From Desulfoluna spongiiphila (GTDB lineage: Bacteria; Desulfobacterota; Desulfobacteria; Desulfobacterales; Desulfolunaceae), in the NCBI RefSeq assembly GCF_900101345.1, contig NZ_FMUX01000026.1:1-64000 (forward strand): a stretch of 64,000 bases of DNA. The letters are read 5' to 3'. Below the pieces are notes generated by a model. The model was given only the letters and a program-made list of their open reading frames with translations. It had not been told where the DNA came from and made no database searches. Position numbers and translations under genes: made by a program. This document shows positions 50,453-60,303 of this stretch, one piece after another (position 1 is the first letter of the stretch; every line of letters starts with the position of its first letter).

Positions 50453-52597
50453 TCAGCGTACCGGCTGCACGGTATCGGTCATGAAACGATTGATCACTTC
50501 CCGCAGGGCGTTGATGGAGATGGGCTTGGAGATGTAGTCGTCCATCCCGGCTTCCAGGCACCTGTCGCTGTCCTCCTTCATGGCATGGGCGGTCATGGCC
50601 ACCACGGGCACCCGGGTATCCTTGACACCCGAAGCAGGGTCCCGGATCAGACGCGTGGCGGCAAGGCCGTCCATCTCCGGCATCTGGACATCCATGAGCA
50701 CCAGCTCGTACCGCTTTTTTTTCAGCAGCGCCACCGCATCTGACCCGTTTTCGGCCACATCGGCGTTGAGCCCCAGCTTGGAGAGAAACTTCTGGGCCAC
50801 CAACCGGTTGGTGGGGTTGTCTTCCACCACTAGGATGGGGTTGTCCGGGATGCTCCCCTCATCTGTTTCTTCGGTGCCTTTGCCCCCGGCACTATCCGGG
50901 TTGTCGCCCGGGGTGGCGGATGCCATGGCCACGGCAAGGCCGTCCAGGAGCCCCTTGGTCTTCACAGGCTTGGCCACCATGGCATGAAAGCCCGCAGATT
51001 CGAGTCCGTCCAGTTCCGGAGCCTTACCCCGACGCGTCAGAAGCAGAAGCGGAATGGCGTCCCCGCAGCGTTCTTTCACACGCTGAGCCAGCTCCCCGGG
51101 CTTCATGATGGAGAGTTCGCAATCAATAATCACAAGGCTCACGGCACGGACAGAGCCACCGGCCCGCAGAATTTCCAGGGCATGGTAGCCGTTCAGAGCC
51201 TCTTCACACCGAAGCTCGGCGGACTCCAGCAGGTTGCGGACCGATTTTCGGGTGGGCAGGCTCTCGGCCACCACCAGGTATTTTCCCTGCCGCAGCCTGT
51301 CCGGTACCGGATAGGGTCTGGCCCCTGCCTGGCCGCGGGAAAAGGCGGCGGTGAACCAGAACAGGGCCCCGCCCCCTTCGCGCCTCTTTGCGCCGATTTC
51401 TCCGCCCATCATGGCCACGATCTGCTTGCAGATGGATAGGCCCAGCCCCGTGCCCCCGTATTTCCGGGTAACGGAGACATCCTGCTGGGTAAAGGGGGTA
51501 AACAGCTCCTCCACCTCCTCTTCACAGATGCCGATACCGGTGTCCGCCACCTCAAACCGCAGCACCACCTGCTCTGCCCCCAAGCTCTCCGGGGTAATGG
51601 AAAGGGAGACCGCCCCTTTTCCTGTAAACTTCACGGCGTTGTCCATGAGGTTGGTCAAAACCTGCTTAAGACGCACCGGGTCCCCTGCCAACAGGGAAGG
51701 CACCCCGTCGTCCACGGCCCCATCCAGCCCCACATGCTTTTTGGCGGCACGGACGGAGATGAGGTCCATCACATCTTCCACCGCGCTTCGCAGGTCAAAG
51801 GAGATGTTTTCCAGGTCGAGCTTTCCGGCCTCCACCTTGGAGTAATCGAGAATGGCGTTAATAATGGTGACAAGGGAGGTGGCGCTGCTTCGGATGATGT
51901 TGACGTACTCCAGCTGCTCGGCCCCCAGGCGGGTCCCCAGAAGCAGCTCGGTCATGCCCACCACCCCGTTCATGGGGGTACGGATCTCATGGCTCATGTT
52001 GGCAAGGAACGCACTTTTGGCCCTGTTGGCCGATTCGGCCCGTTCGGCGAAAAACTTCAGTCGCTCCACAGCCTGACGCAACTCCAGGGTACGTTCCCGA
52101 ACCTTCTCGTCCACCTCTTCGCACAGAGCCCGGTTCTCACTGTCGAGGTGCCCCATGCAAAGGGCCTCCTCCATCCAGATCCCCACGGCCTCCGAGGCCT
52201 CGGTCCCGGAACACGCCACGGCCCGGACAAAGGGCCCGGTGGGCGCTGCCTGACCGGGGGTATCCAGCAGGTAAAACAGGTGCACCGCCGCATGGGAAGG
52301 CACGTTTCGAAGGCAGGCCACCACCTCTTCAACCCCCGGAGCACCCTGCCGGGCAACCACCGCCACGAGGTTGTGGCAGGCGGAGGAGGCCGCATCGGCC
52401 TCCCCGGGGGTGGTGCACCGATACAAGGTGGTGATTCGCTCCTCAAGGCCCCGGGTCCTCAGGGCGCTCATCACAAAGGATTCAGCCTCGGTGTCGAGGT
52501 CGTAGAGAAGCAGGCTGCCCCTGCCCTCGGAGGGAAGCAGGGACGTTGATGGATCGTTGGATTCGCAGGCACCGGATGGCATGGGGATGCTTCCCAT
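50453..52597 (-). CDS. Soluble hybrid histidine kinase with two receiver domains
   Basis: The 714-residue protein has an N-terminal receiver-like but degenerate region (residues about 25-160), a coiled linker, HisKA with H-box SHEIRTP, and HATPase_c with the N box NLMDNAVKF and G boxes (ADTGIG, GTGLGLS). A first receiver follows that lacks the usual acidic pair (VVAES) but keeps Asp in VIIDCE, then a complete second receiver (VVEDNP, LMDVQMPEMDG, SKP). No membrane segment is present, so it senses an internal signal or a partner. I start at MGSIPMPSG (52597). It is BarA/ArcB-like in layout. Confidence 0.88.
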   Translation of the reverse strand: MGSIPMPSGACESNDPSTSLLPSEGRGSLLLYDLDTEAESFVMSALRTRGLEERITTLYRCTTPGEADAASSACHNLVAVVARQGAPGVEEVVACLRNVPSHAAVHLFYLLDTPGQAAPTGPFVRAVACSGTEASEAVGIWMEEALCMGHLDSENRALCEEVDEKVRERTLELRQAVERLKFFAERAESANRAKSAFLANMSHEIRTPMNGVVGMTELLLGTRLGAEQLEYVNIIRSSATSLVTIINAILDYSKVEAGKLDLENISFDLRSAVEDVMDLISVRAAKKHVGLDGAVDDGVPSLLAGDPVRLKQVLTNLMDNAVKFTGKGAVSLSITPESLGAEQVVLRFEVADTGIGICEEEVEELFTPFTQQDVSVTRKYGGTGLGLSICKQIVAMMGGEIGAKRREGGGALFWFTAAFSRGQAGARPYPVPDRLRQGKYLVVAESLPTRKSVRNLLESAELRCEEALNGYHALEILRAGGSVRAVSLVIIDCELSIMKPGELAQRVKERCGDAIPLLLLTRRGKAPELDGLESAGFHAMVAKPVKTKGLLDGLAVAMASATPGDNPDSAGGKGTEETDEGSIPDNPILVVEDNPTNRLVAQKFLSKLGLNADVAENGSDAVALLKKKRYELVLMDVQMPEMDGLAATRLIRDPASGVKDTRVPVVAMTAHAMKEDSDRCLEAGMDDYISKPISINALREVINRFMTDTVQPVR

Positions 52598-52748
52598 AGA
52601 ACCGCCTTTTGCAACATGATTTTTTCGCCACATGGCCGTGGCGACACAGATAAACCCCGTAAGTTTTGATGGATTCCCGAAGTCATAGCAGGTGCCGGAG
52701 GCACGTGTCAACAAACCGGAATCACATCGTCAAGGACGTCGGAGGCCT

Positions 52749-53630
52749 TTATGCGGAGCGACCGTCCTGGCTCAAAAACACCCCGGCAATGACCATGGCA
52801 CCGGCCACAAACTGAATCGGCTTGAAAACCTCCCCCAGAATCAACCACCCGAAAAAAAGGGTCAGCACAGGGATCAGGTTGATAAAGGCCGTGGCCTGGC
52901 CGGCGGGCATGCGGACCATGGCAAAGCTGTAGCAGAAGTAGGCCCCGAAGGTCACAAACACCCCGAGGTAGACGATGGTCACAGCAGCTTCCGTGGGAAT
53001 GGAGTCGGGAATGGGCACACCGAACCCCCACATGAGAGCCGCAAAGAAAATGGCCCCGGCCACGGACTGGACAAAGGTCAGGAACAGCGGAGAATAGCGA
53101 TAGGAGAGCCGCTTGAGCACCAGGGTGTAACCGGCGGCCGCCACCATGGCCAGAAACTCATAAAAATTGCCCAGGGGCGGATTCGGAGCGGACTCCGTGG
53201 CCTCCCCGCCCAGGGTAAGCAGGCACACCCCGGCCACGGCCAGGACGAACCCGGACACCGTCCGCCAGGTCATGGATTCGTTGAAAAGCATCCATGCGCC
53301 CACGGCCACCATCACCGGCAGCAGGGCCGTGATCATCCCCGCCTGGGAGGCGGAGGTCAGAACCAGGGCCTTGGCTTCAAAGACGAAATAGAGGCAGGGC
53401 TCGCAAAGTCCCAGTGCCAGAAGATACACCCAGTCCCCTTTATGGTAGTCGACCCGGCGAATCTGCCTGAGGAACAACAGGGCACAGCAGGTTGCCACCG
53501 CCATGCGCCCGAAAATCACAAAATAGGGGTCGCAGCTCCTGAAGGCAATCTTCAGCGCCACAAACGACCCGGCCCAGAGCACAATGGCCCCGAGAAGCGT
53601 TGCCACGGCAAGGCCCCTTTCACCCTTCAT
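52749..53630 (-). CDS. EamA/DMT-family transporter
   Basis: The 293-residue protein has about ten hydrophobic helices in two EamA repeats (first from 'ATLLGAIVLWAGSFVALKIA', second from 'NFYEFLAMVAAAGYTLVLKR'). DMT transporters export amino acids or metabolites. I use the ATG at 53630 (MKGERGL) with AAAGGTGA upstream. The substrate cannot be predicted. Confidence 0.9.
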   Translation of the reverse strand: MKGERGLAVATLLGAIVLWAGSFVALKIAFRSCDPYFVIFGRMAVATCCALLFLRQIRRVDYHKGDWVYLLALGLCEPCLYFVFEAKALVLTSASQAGMITALLPVMVAVGAWMLFNESMTWRTVSGFVLAVAGVCLLTLGGEATESAPNPPLGNFYEFLAMVAAAGYTLVLKRLSYRYSPLFLTFVQSVAGAIFFAALMWGFGVPIPDSIPTEAAVTIVYLGVFVTFGAYFCYSFAMVRMPAGQATAFINLIPVLTLFFGWLILGEVFKPIQFVAGAMVIAGVFLSQDGRSA

Positions 53631-54066
53631 CTCAATCACCTTTCACCCTTGTATATCATCCCGGGGGGCGGAATCCCCATCAGCTTGTCTCAACGGATAG
53701 ACACGGGCACCTTCGAATCTGCTGCCCGACATCCCGCGACACCTCCGCCCTGTTTTTTGTGCGCATGGAGCTTTATCACCTTTTTATATAATTTGGAAAC
53801 CACAAGGGATCCGCCTTCCGTGGCATCCCCCCCTCTACCCTGCCCGCCCCCCCGGTTTTCACGTGGCCCGTCGCCGTCGATGATGGTATAGTGATTCCAA
53901 AGATAAGGGTCCGATCTCCGCTGCCATCCACGGGTTTCGGCCTTTGTCGGTTTTCGGGCCAGGCCCTTGTCCGGGCCCCTGGTGGTGCCTGCGGCATGCC
54001 TGATGGAAAGGGCCGTGTTTTTAATTAAAGGTGTATCCCCTGTTTCAGCCTCCGAGGAGTTTTGCC
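53631..54066. other. Intergenic region between EamA and rtcB
   Basis: About 435 bases between divergent genes. It should carry both promoters. I see no gene. The minus-strand frames here are low-complexity shadows. Confidence 0.3.
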
Positions 54067-55251
54067 ATGCCATGGGAACAACCAGCCGATAAAGCGCCCC
54101 TTCCCATCAAATCCTGGTGCACCGACCTTGACGAGGGAGCCCTGCGCCAGGCCCGGAACCTCCAGCAACACCCCGTTCTTGTGGGCCATGTGGCCCTCAT
54201 GCCCGATTGCCACCTGGGTTACGGCATGCCCATCGGCGGGGTGGTGGCAGCAGATCATGCCATCATCCCCAACGCTGTGGGGGTGGACATCGGCTGCGGC
54301 ATGGTGGCCCTTCAAACCGACCTGGCCTCTGACGCCCTCTCCAGGGACGATCTTCGCCGGCTCCTGACCCAGGTCAAGGAGAGGGTCCCCCTGGGGTTTT
54401 CACGCCACAAAAAAGAGCAGTCCTGGGATGGGTTTTCCCGGCAGCGCCCCCGTTTCATCAAAGACGGGGCCTGGAAAACGGCCCGTGAAAGCCTGGGCTC
54501 CCTGGGGGGAGGCAACCACTTCATCGAAGTCCAGAAAGGGGACGACGGCAGCCTCTGGCTCATGATCCATACGGGCTCCAGGAACCTGGGAAAAACCATT
54601 GCAGAGTACCACCACAAAAAGGCCCTGGCCTGGTGCCGGAAACACGGGGTGCCCCTGCCCGACGACGACCTGGCGTTTTTCCCCACAGAGACCCCCGAAG
54701 GCATGGCCTACATCCAGGACATGAACCTGGCCCTTGCCTATGCCATGGAAAACCGCAGGCGCATCATGACGGCCCTTGCCCACAGCCTGGAAAGCCTTTG
54801 CCCTTTCAGCCAGAAGCGGCTGGTGAACATCCACCACAACTACGCCTCCCTTGAAGCCCACGACGGGAAACAGGTGTGGGTCCACCGGAAAGGGGCCACC
54901 TCCGCGGCCCGGGGGGAGGCAGGCATCATCCCCGGCTCCATGGGGACCCCTTCGTACATCGTGGAAGGCCTGGGCAACCCGGAGAGCTTTCGCTCCTGCT
55001 CCCACGGCGCAGGGCGCGCCATGGGCCGCAACCAGGCCTCCCGTATCCTCGACCCGGAACACTGCACAGCCGCCATGGGGGATGTGGTGTTCGACCGCTG
55101 GCACACCATCCGCCACGGCAAACTCAAAGGGCGCCCCGACCTCGGCGAAGCGCCCCAGGCCTACAAAGCCATCGAAGCCGTCATGGCCGCCCAGGCCGAC
55201 TTGACGCGCCCCGTCGTTCGTCTCTTTCCCCTTGGCGTTTTGAAAGGATAA
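54067..55251 (+). CDS. rtcB: RtcB-family RNA ligase
   Basis: The 394-residue protein has the RtcB signatures 'MPDCHLGYGMPIGGV', GVDIGCGM, 'GSLGGGNHFIEVQ', 'VNIHHNYAS' and SCSHGAGRAMGR, which include the manganese ligands and the guanylylated histidine region. RtcB joins 3'-phosphate or 2',3'-cyclic phosphate ends to 5'-OH RNA using GTP. The ATG at 54067 follows GAGGAG at good spacing. No RtcA, archease or RtcR is adjacent. The length is close to short bacterial RtcB2-type forms. Confidence 0.93.
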   Translation: MPWEQPADKAPLPIKSWCTDLDEGALRQARNLQQHPVLVGHVALMPDCHLGYGMPIGGVVAADHAIIPNAVGVDIGCGMVALQTDLASDALSRDDLRRLLTQVKERVPLGFSRHKKEQSWDGFSRQRPRFIKDGAWKTARESLGSLGGGNHFIEVQKGDDGSLWLMIHTGSRNLGKTIAEYHHKKALAWCRKHGVPLPDDDLAFFPTETPEGMAYIQDMNLALAYAMENRRRIMTALAHSLESLCPFSQKRLVNIHHNYASLEAHDGKQVWVHRKGATSAARGEAGIIPGSMGTPSYIVEGLGNPESFRSCSHGAGRAMGRNQASRILDPEHCTAAMGDVVFDRWHTIRHGKLKGRPDLGEAPQAYKAIEAVMAAQADLTRPVVRLFPLGVLKG

Positions 55252-55629
55252 GGGGCAAAAAACTCACCGCCCACGGACCCCTTGCCGGGAACTCCCCGGC
55301 ATCTGCTGCCCGGACACGATCCTGTGTAAAAACCCGACCTGCACAAAAAAACCCCGCGGTTATTTCTACCCGAACCCGGCCCCGGGCCCCCCTGGTTTAA
55401 AAAGGCCCTCAACCTCCACCGGGTTCCCGCCGATAAAAAATATCGGCGTTCGGGGTTGACAAACGGTAGAGGCCCTTTTAATTTGCGCCTTTCCAGACAG
55501 ATACAACAGAATAAGGCATGCACACCGACCAGGGCACCCGACGCACCGGTCGGATAAACATCACCCGCAAACAGGCACGGCACCCTTTGCTCATTGGTTT
55601 TATAGGGGGGGCCACCCGGGACAGCTATC
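55252..55629. other. Intergenic region before the Bax-type gene
   Basis: About 380 bases. A GC-rich stretch follows rtcB; a promoter is proposed at 55456-55484. The frames in it are shadows. Confidence 0.35.
55456..55484 (+). promoter_or_regulatory. Candidate sigma-70 promoter of the Bax-type gene
   Basis: TTGACA (55456-55461), a 17-base spacer and TAATTT (55479-55484). The gene begins at 55630, leaving a leader of roughly 140 bases. Confidence 0.45.
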
Positions 55630-56460
55630 ATGGAAAAAAAACGAGAAACCCCCTTCTCCGCAGGCGATCACCACAGGGCTCCATGGGCCGGATTAACTTT
55701 TGTGGTGGGTCTTGCCGCCCTTTTTGTTGTCTTTTATCCTGAGCACATGGAACCGAAGGTGCGGCATTCCCAACCCCCGGTCACGCCCCAGGTTGCGCAC
55801 CAGGTAACCTCATTGCCCGACTTCGGGGCCATCCCCATCGTGGCTGAAAAAAAAGAGGCGTTCTTCTCCTTCATGCGGCCCATCGTCGAAGCGGAAAACA
55901 ACGCCATCCTTGCCCTGCGTCACCGCCTGATCGAACTCCACGAGGCCGAAGACTTCGGCGCCGATGAGCACGCCTGGATAAGCGATCTGGCAACCACCTA
56001 CAAACTCTCCCCCTTTTCACCGGTGGCCACCGAGGACCGCGAGTCCCTTCTGGCCCGCGTGGACATGATCCCCCTCTCCCTGGCCCTGGCCCAGGCCGCC
56101 AACGAGTCCGCCTGGGGCACCTCCCGATTTGCCCGTGAAGGCAACAACCTGTTCGGCCAGTGGGTCTTCGGAGAAGGCAAGGGCATGGTGCCCAAAAACC
56201 GGACCGAAGGGGCCAGCCACAAGGTGGCATGTTTCGACTCCGTTGCCGACTCCGTTCGGGGATACCTCCACAACCTCAACACCCTCTGGGCCTATGAACC
56301 CTTACGAGATATCCGCAGAGAGCAAAGGTCCAGGGGGGAGGAACCGGACGGAGAGTCGCTTGCCGCAGGCCTTGTACGCTATTCCAGCCGGGGCGACGCG
56401 TACATCCGGGAGATACAGCAACTTATACGCATGAACGCCTCACTCTTGAGCAAAAGGTAG
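55630..56460 (+). CDS. Membrane-anchored Bax-type glucosaminidase
   Basis: The 276-residue protein has an N-terminal membrane anchor (residues about 20-37, 'AGLTFVVGLAALFVVFYP') and a periplasmic glucosaminidase domain with the likely catalytic Glu in 'LALAQAANESAWGTSRFARE', then 'NNLFGQWVF' and 'YLHNLNTLWAYEPLRDIR'. It matches the Bax family, thought to cut peptidoglycan glycan strands. It probably acts in cell-wall turnover. Confidence 0.88.
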   Translation: MEKKRETPFSAGDHHRAPWAGLTFVVGLAALFVVFYPEHMEPKVRHSQPPVTPQVAHQVTSLPDFGAIPIVAEKKEAFFSFMRPIVEAENNAILALRHRLIELHEAEDFGADEHAWISDLATTYKLSPFSPVATEDRESLLARVDMIPLSLALAQAANESAWGTSRFAREGNNLFGQWVFGEGKGMVPKNRTEGASHKVACFDSVADSVRGYLHNLNTLWAYEPLRDIRREQRSRGEEPDGESLAAGLVRYSSRGDAYIREIQQLIRMNASLLSKR

Positions 56461-56648
56461 GCACGCAACGAGAATTTACTGCGAGAACCTTTGTTCAACC
56501 TCCAGACATTTCATTTCATTCATCAATCATCCAGCACAGGTCACTTTTGCGTCAAAATGTTTATTTCAGTTATTGTGGCAAACCGTGTTTTATACTATGA
56601 GATAAATCAACCACCCCGCTTACGGGGGACCAGATCAGGAGCATGATC

Positions 56649-57815
56649 ATGAAGTTCCACACCCCATCTGTCATGGCGAAGGGGTTTCGCTGCGCCAGCA
56701 TGAACTGCGGTATCAAAGAAGAGGGAAAGGACCTCTCCCTGTTTCTTTCCGACGTCACCGCCAACGCCGCAGGCGTCTTTACCCGAAACCTCTTCCCCGG
56801 GGCACCCGTTGTTTTGGGCCGCGAGATCATCCGCCACGGACAGCTCCGCGCCGTGGTGGTCAACAGCAGAGTCAGCAATGTCGGCACCGGCGAGGAAGGC
56901 ATCGAAAATGCCCGCCGCATGGCCCGATCCGTCTCACAAGCCTTCGATATCCCCGAGCAGGAAGTGATCATGAGCTCCACCGGCGTCATCGGGCGCCAGC
57001 TCCCCATCGAAAAAATCGAAGCCGGTATTTCAACCATCGGCAGCGGCCTGACCTCCGATCCCCTGGTGGGAGCCGAAGGGATCATGACCACGGACACCTA
57101 CCCCAAGGCCATCTCCCTTGAGGTGGACGGTGCCACCCTCACCATCATCGGCAAGGGCTCCGGCATGATCGAGCCCAACATGGCCACCATGCTGGTGTAC
57201 ATCCTCACCGACGCGGAGATCCCCGTGGCCGCCCTGGACCGCATGCTTCGCGAGGCGGTGAAGGACTCCTTCAACATGCTCTCGGTGGACTCGGACACCA
57301 GCACCTCGGACACCTGCCTCGCCCTTGCCAACGGGCTGGCCGGCCCCGTGGACCACACCCGCTTTGCCGAGGCCCTGAAAACGGCCTGCGTGGAAATGAC
57401 CCGACTTCTGGCCCGCGACGGCGAAGGGGCCACCAAGCTCCTCACCGCAACCGTCACCGGGGCCGTCAACGATACCGAGGCCCGTTTCATTGCCAAGGCC
57501 CTCATCAACTCCCCCCTGATCAAAACCATGGCCTACGGTGCAGACCCCAACATCGGCCGTATCCTTATGGCCGTGGGCAAGTGCACCCACTGCACGGTTG
57601 CACCGGAAAAACTCTCCATCACCATCAACGGCACCCTGGTCTATACGGACCAGGCCCGTGTCGACTTTGACGAAGCCAGGGTCCGCAGCCTCCTTTCGGG
57701 CGAGCATGTAGCCATCGGTGTCTCCCTTTCATCGGGTGACGCCTCGGCAACCGCCTACGGCTGTGACCTCACTGAAAAGTATATTGAAGAGAATGCAGCC
57801 TACTATTCATCATGA
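56649..57815 (+). CDS. argJ: ArgJ-family protein with altered conserved motif
   Basis: The 388-residue protein is an ArgJ/OAT homologue: 'PSVMAKGFRCASMNCGIKEE', autocleavage site KGSGMIEPNMATML (nucleophile Thr in ATML), 'DTSTSDTCLALANG' and 'DGEGATKLLTATVTGA'. True ArgJ transfers acetyl groups between ornithine and glutamate in arginine synthesis. Here the very conserved NSGNANACTG block is replaced by NSRVSNVGTG, so substrate binding may differ. I use the ATG at 56649, seven bases after AGGAG, though an ATG at 56643 is possible. No other arg gene is adjacent. Confidence 0.82.
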   Translation: MKFHTPSVMAKGFRCASMNCGIKEEGKDLSLFLSDVTANAAGVFTRNLFPGAPVVLGREIIRHGQLRAVVVNSRVSNVGTGEEGIENARRMARSVSQAFDIPEQEVIMSSTGVIGRQLPIEKIEAGISTIGSGLTSDPLVGAEGIMTTDTYPKAISLEVDGATLTIIGKGSGMIEPNMATMLVYILTDAEIPVAALDRMLREAVKDSFNMLSVDSDTSTSDTCLALANGLAGPVDHTRFAEALKTACVEMTRLLARDGEGATKLLTATVTGAVNDTEARFIAKALINSPLIKTMAYGADPNIGRILMAVGKCTHCTVAPEKLSITINGTLVYTDQARVDFDEARVRSLLSGEHVAIGVSLSSGDASATAYGCDLTEKYIEENAAYYSS

Positions 57816-57834
57816 CAAGGGGAGACGTGAAGCG

Positions 57835-58206
57835 ATGCATGAAATCAGAGTGGATCTCGAGAAAAACCGGCTCTATTTCACCCTGGGACGAATCAATCAG
57901 GCGGATGAACTCGCCGAGATTGTCCACAAAATGCAAAAGGCGGTACACCAACTGTCCCGGGGATTTACCTGCATCACAGACCTTCGGCACTACATGCTGG
58001 CAGACGGCCTCTCTGAAAATTTCATGCGCCACTGCCAGGAAGCCCTCTGGGACTCGGCCATCGGCCGGGTGGTCCGCGTCAAGGCGCCGGAGCGAACAAC
58101 CCCGCACTTTCCCCACGAACACCAGAGCCTGGTCTGGCCGGCCTACAGCGTGGCCTCGGCCCTGAGCATGGAAGAGGCGGAGACCATGCTGGACCACTCT
58201 GTCTGA
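57835..58206 (+). CDS. Hypothetical protein, SpoIIAA-like pattern
   Basis: The 123-residue protein starts at the ATG at 57835, 19 bases after the argJ stop, so it is probably co-transcribed. It alternates strands and helices (IRVDLEKNRLYFTLGRI, then 'ELAEIVHKMQKAVHQLSRGF', 'CITDLRHYML') as in SpoIIAA-like/STAS-related proteins. No clear active site is visible. Its link to ArgJ is unknown. Confidence 0.5.
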   Translation: MHEIRVDLEKNRLYFTLGRINQADELAEIVHKMQKAVHQLSRGFTCITDLRHYMLADGLSENFMRHCQEALWDSAIGRVVRVKAPERTTPHFPHEHQSLVWPAYSVASALSMEEAETMLDHSV

Positions 58207-58228
58207 CGTTTTTTTTAGCACCCACTGC

Positions 58229-58253
58229 CCCGGCAGGCGCATCGCCTGCCGGG
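58229..58253. terminator. Strong hairpin after the argJ operon
   Basis: CCCGGCAGGCG (58229-58239), loop CAT, CGCCTGCCGGG (58243-58253): an 11-bp perfect stem. A T-rich stretch follows only about 30 bases later, so its strength as a terminator is uncertain. Confidence 0.55.
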
Positions 58254-58432
58254 CACGCCCCTCGCGGTTTAAAACCGTGCCCCCCTTTTTTCAGCACTTT
58301 TTCCGTCCTGTCATTGTGGTTTTGCCTGTGATAAGGTAGCCCGGCTTTTCTCCGGGAAAAGCCCTATCATGACAACACACTCGCCTTGAGCCCTGACTCC
58401 GGGTTCGAGACGATACGTAAGGATGGACACCT

Positions 58433-60265
58433 ATGAACACGACCCCCCGTTTTTTACCTGCCACCCGCAAAGAGATGGACGCCTTGGGCTGGAAGCGCCC
58501 CGATGTCATCCTGGTCACCGGAGACAGCTACGTCGATGCACCGGCCATCGGAGCGGCTGTTGTGGGACGCGTCCTTGACCGGGCCGGGTACAAGGTGGCC
58601 ATCATTGCCCAGCCGGACATCCACAGCGACCTGGACATCACCCGCCTTGGTGAACCCGCCCTCTTCTGGGGCGTCACCGGGGGTTCCCTGGACTCCATGG
58701 TGGCCAACTACACGGCCTCGGGCAAAAAGCGCAAACGCTGCGACTACACCCCGGGGGGTGAGAACACCCGCCGGCCTGACCGCGCCGTCATCGCCTACAC
58801 CAACCTCATCCGCCGCCACTTCAAGGGGAGCCCTGTGCCCATCGTCCTGGGGGGCATCGAGGCGAGCCTTCGCAGGGTGCCTCATTACGATGCCTGGCAG
58901 AACCGCATCCGCGGCTCCATTCTCTTTGACGCCAAGGCCGACTACCTGCTCTACGGCATGGGGGAGCGAAGCGTGGTGGAACTGGCCGATGCCCTGGCCT
59001 CCGGATCGTCCCCCGATGATGTCTCGGGGCTTTGCCGGAAATCGGACGCCCCGGTGCCCGGGTACCTGGAGCTCCCCTCCCTGGAGGAGGTCAAAAAGGA
59101 CAAAGGCGCCTTTTCCAGCATGTTCGTGACCTTCAAGGCCAACGCCGACGCCCTCACGGCCCGGGGGCTCTTCCAGAAACACGACACCCGCTACCTGGTG
59201 CAGAACCCGCCCCAGCCCCCCCTCACCGAGACAGAACTCGATGCCGTCAACGAGCTCCCCTACACCCGGGAGCTCCACCCCCTGTGCCAGAGCATGGGCG
59301 AGGTGCGCGCCATGGAGACCATCCGGTTTTCCATCGCCACCCACAGGGGCTGCTACGGCGATTGCAACTTCTGCGCCATTGCCCTCCATCAGGGTCGCAC
59401 GGTCTCCAGCCGAAGCGAAGCCTCGATCCTCCGGGAGACCAGGGATCTGACAGCCCTGTCCGGCTTCAAGGGCTACATCCTGGATGCCGGCGGGCCCACG
59501 GCCAACATGTACGGGTTCGAATGCGAAAAGAAGCTGAAAAAAGGGGCGTGCACCGACCGCAGATGCCTCTACCCCAGCATCTGCCCTGCTTTGAAACCGG
59601 ACCACTCCCGGCTCATCTCCCTGCTGAAACAGATGCAGCAGGTCCCCGGTATCAAAAAGGTCTTCTCCGCCTCGGGGATCCGCCCGGACCTGGTCCTGGC
59701 CGACAAAAAAAAGGGGGACCTCTACCTGCGGGAGGTGGTGGCCAACCACACCTCGGGCCAGCTCAAGATCGCACCGGAGCACACCAGCGACAAGGTGCTT
59801 TCCCTCATGGGAAAACCCCAAACCGAGCTGATCCGCTTCCGCAACCGGTTCCTGGAGCTCACCGCCGAGGCCGGAAAACCGCAGTTTCTCACCTACTACT
59901 TCATGGTGGCCCACCCGGGCTGCGGCCAGAAGGAGATGGAAGAGCTGACCCGGTTCTGCCAGAGCGAGCTCCACACCCGCCCGGAACAGGCCCAGATCTT
60001 CACCCCCACCCCGTCCACCCTCTCCACCCTGATGTACGTGACGGAAAAAGACCCGGAGACCGGAAAACCCGTTTTTGTGGAGAAACAAAAGGACGCCAAG
60101 GAGCGCCAGAAAGCCACCCTCCACGGGACAGGCCGGGGCCCCGGGCGGGACAGGAAAGGAACGTCAGGCGGGTACAGAAAAAAGAGCGCCCCCGGCACGG
60201 ACCGAAGGCCCGGCAAACACAAAGCCTCGGCACACAAATCGTCGGGACGCAGGAACTCTCGGTAG
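58433..60265 (+). CDS. ygiQ: YgiQ-family radical SAM protein
   Basis: The 610-residue protein has the YgiQ N-terminal domain ('VILVTGDSYVDAPAIGAAVV'), a B12-independent radical SAM core with CYGDCNFC binding the [4Fe-4S] cluster, and 'ILDAGGPTANMYGFECEKKL' with nearby cysteines (CTDRRC and CP) that may hold more clusters. The tail is Arg/Lys-rich and low complexity. The function of YgiQ is not known in detail. It has no obvious operon partner. Confidence 0.9.
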   Translation: MNTTPRFLPATRKEMDALGWKRPDVILVTGDSYVDAPAIGAAVVGRVLDRAGYKVAIIAQPDIHSDLDITRLGEPALFWGVTGGSLDSMVANYTASGKKRKRCDYTPGGENTRRPDRAVIAYTNLIRRHFKGSPVPIVLGGIEASLRRVPHYDAWQNRIRGSILFDAKADYLLYGMGERSVVELADALASGSSPDDVSGLCRKSDAPVPGYLELPSLEEVKKDKGAFSSMFVTFKANADALTARGLFQKHDTRYLVQNPPQPPLTETELDAVNELPYTRELHPLCQSMGEVRAMETIRFSIATHRGCYGDCNFCAIALHQGRTVSSRSEASILRETRDLTALSGFKGYILDAGGPTANMYGFECEKKLKKGACTDRRCLYPSICPALKPDHSRLISLLKQMQQVPGIKKVFSASGIRPDLVLADKKKGDLYLREVVANHTSGQLKIAPEHTSDKVLSLMGKPQTELIRFRNRFLELTAEAGKPQFLTYYFMVAHPGCGQKEMEELTRFCQSELHTRPEQAQIFTPTPSTLSTLMYVTEKDPETGKPVFVEKQKDAKERQKATLHGTGRGPGRDRKGTSGGYRKKSAPGTDRRPGKHKASAHKSSGRRNSR

Positions 60266-60303
60266 ACAAAGCCCCAGGCTGATCAGGCCGGGACCAGGGC
60301 CCA

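Noticed and set aside
58454..60124. 556-residue minus-strand frame
   Set aside because: Antisense to ygiQ, whose radical SAM motifs are unmistakable.
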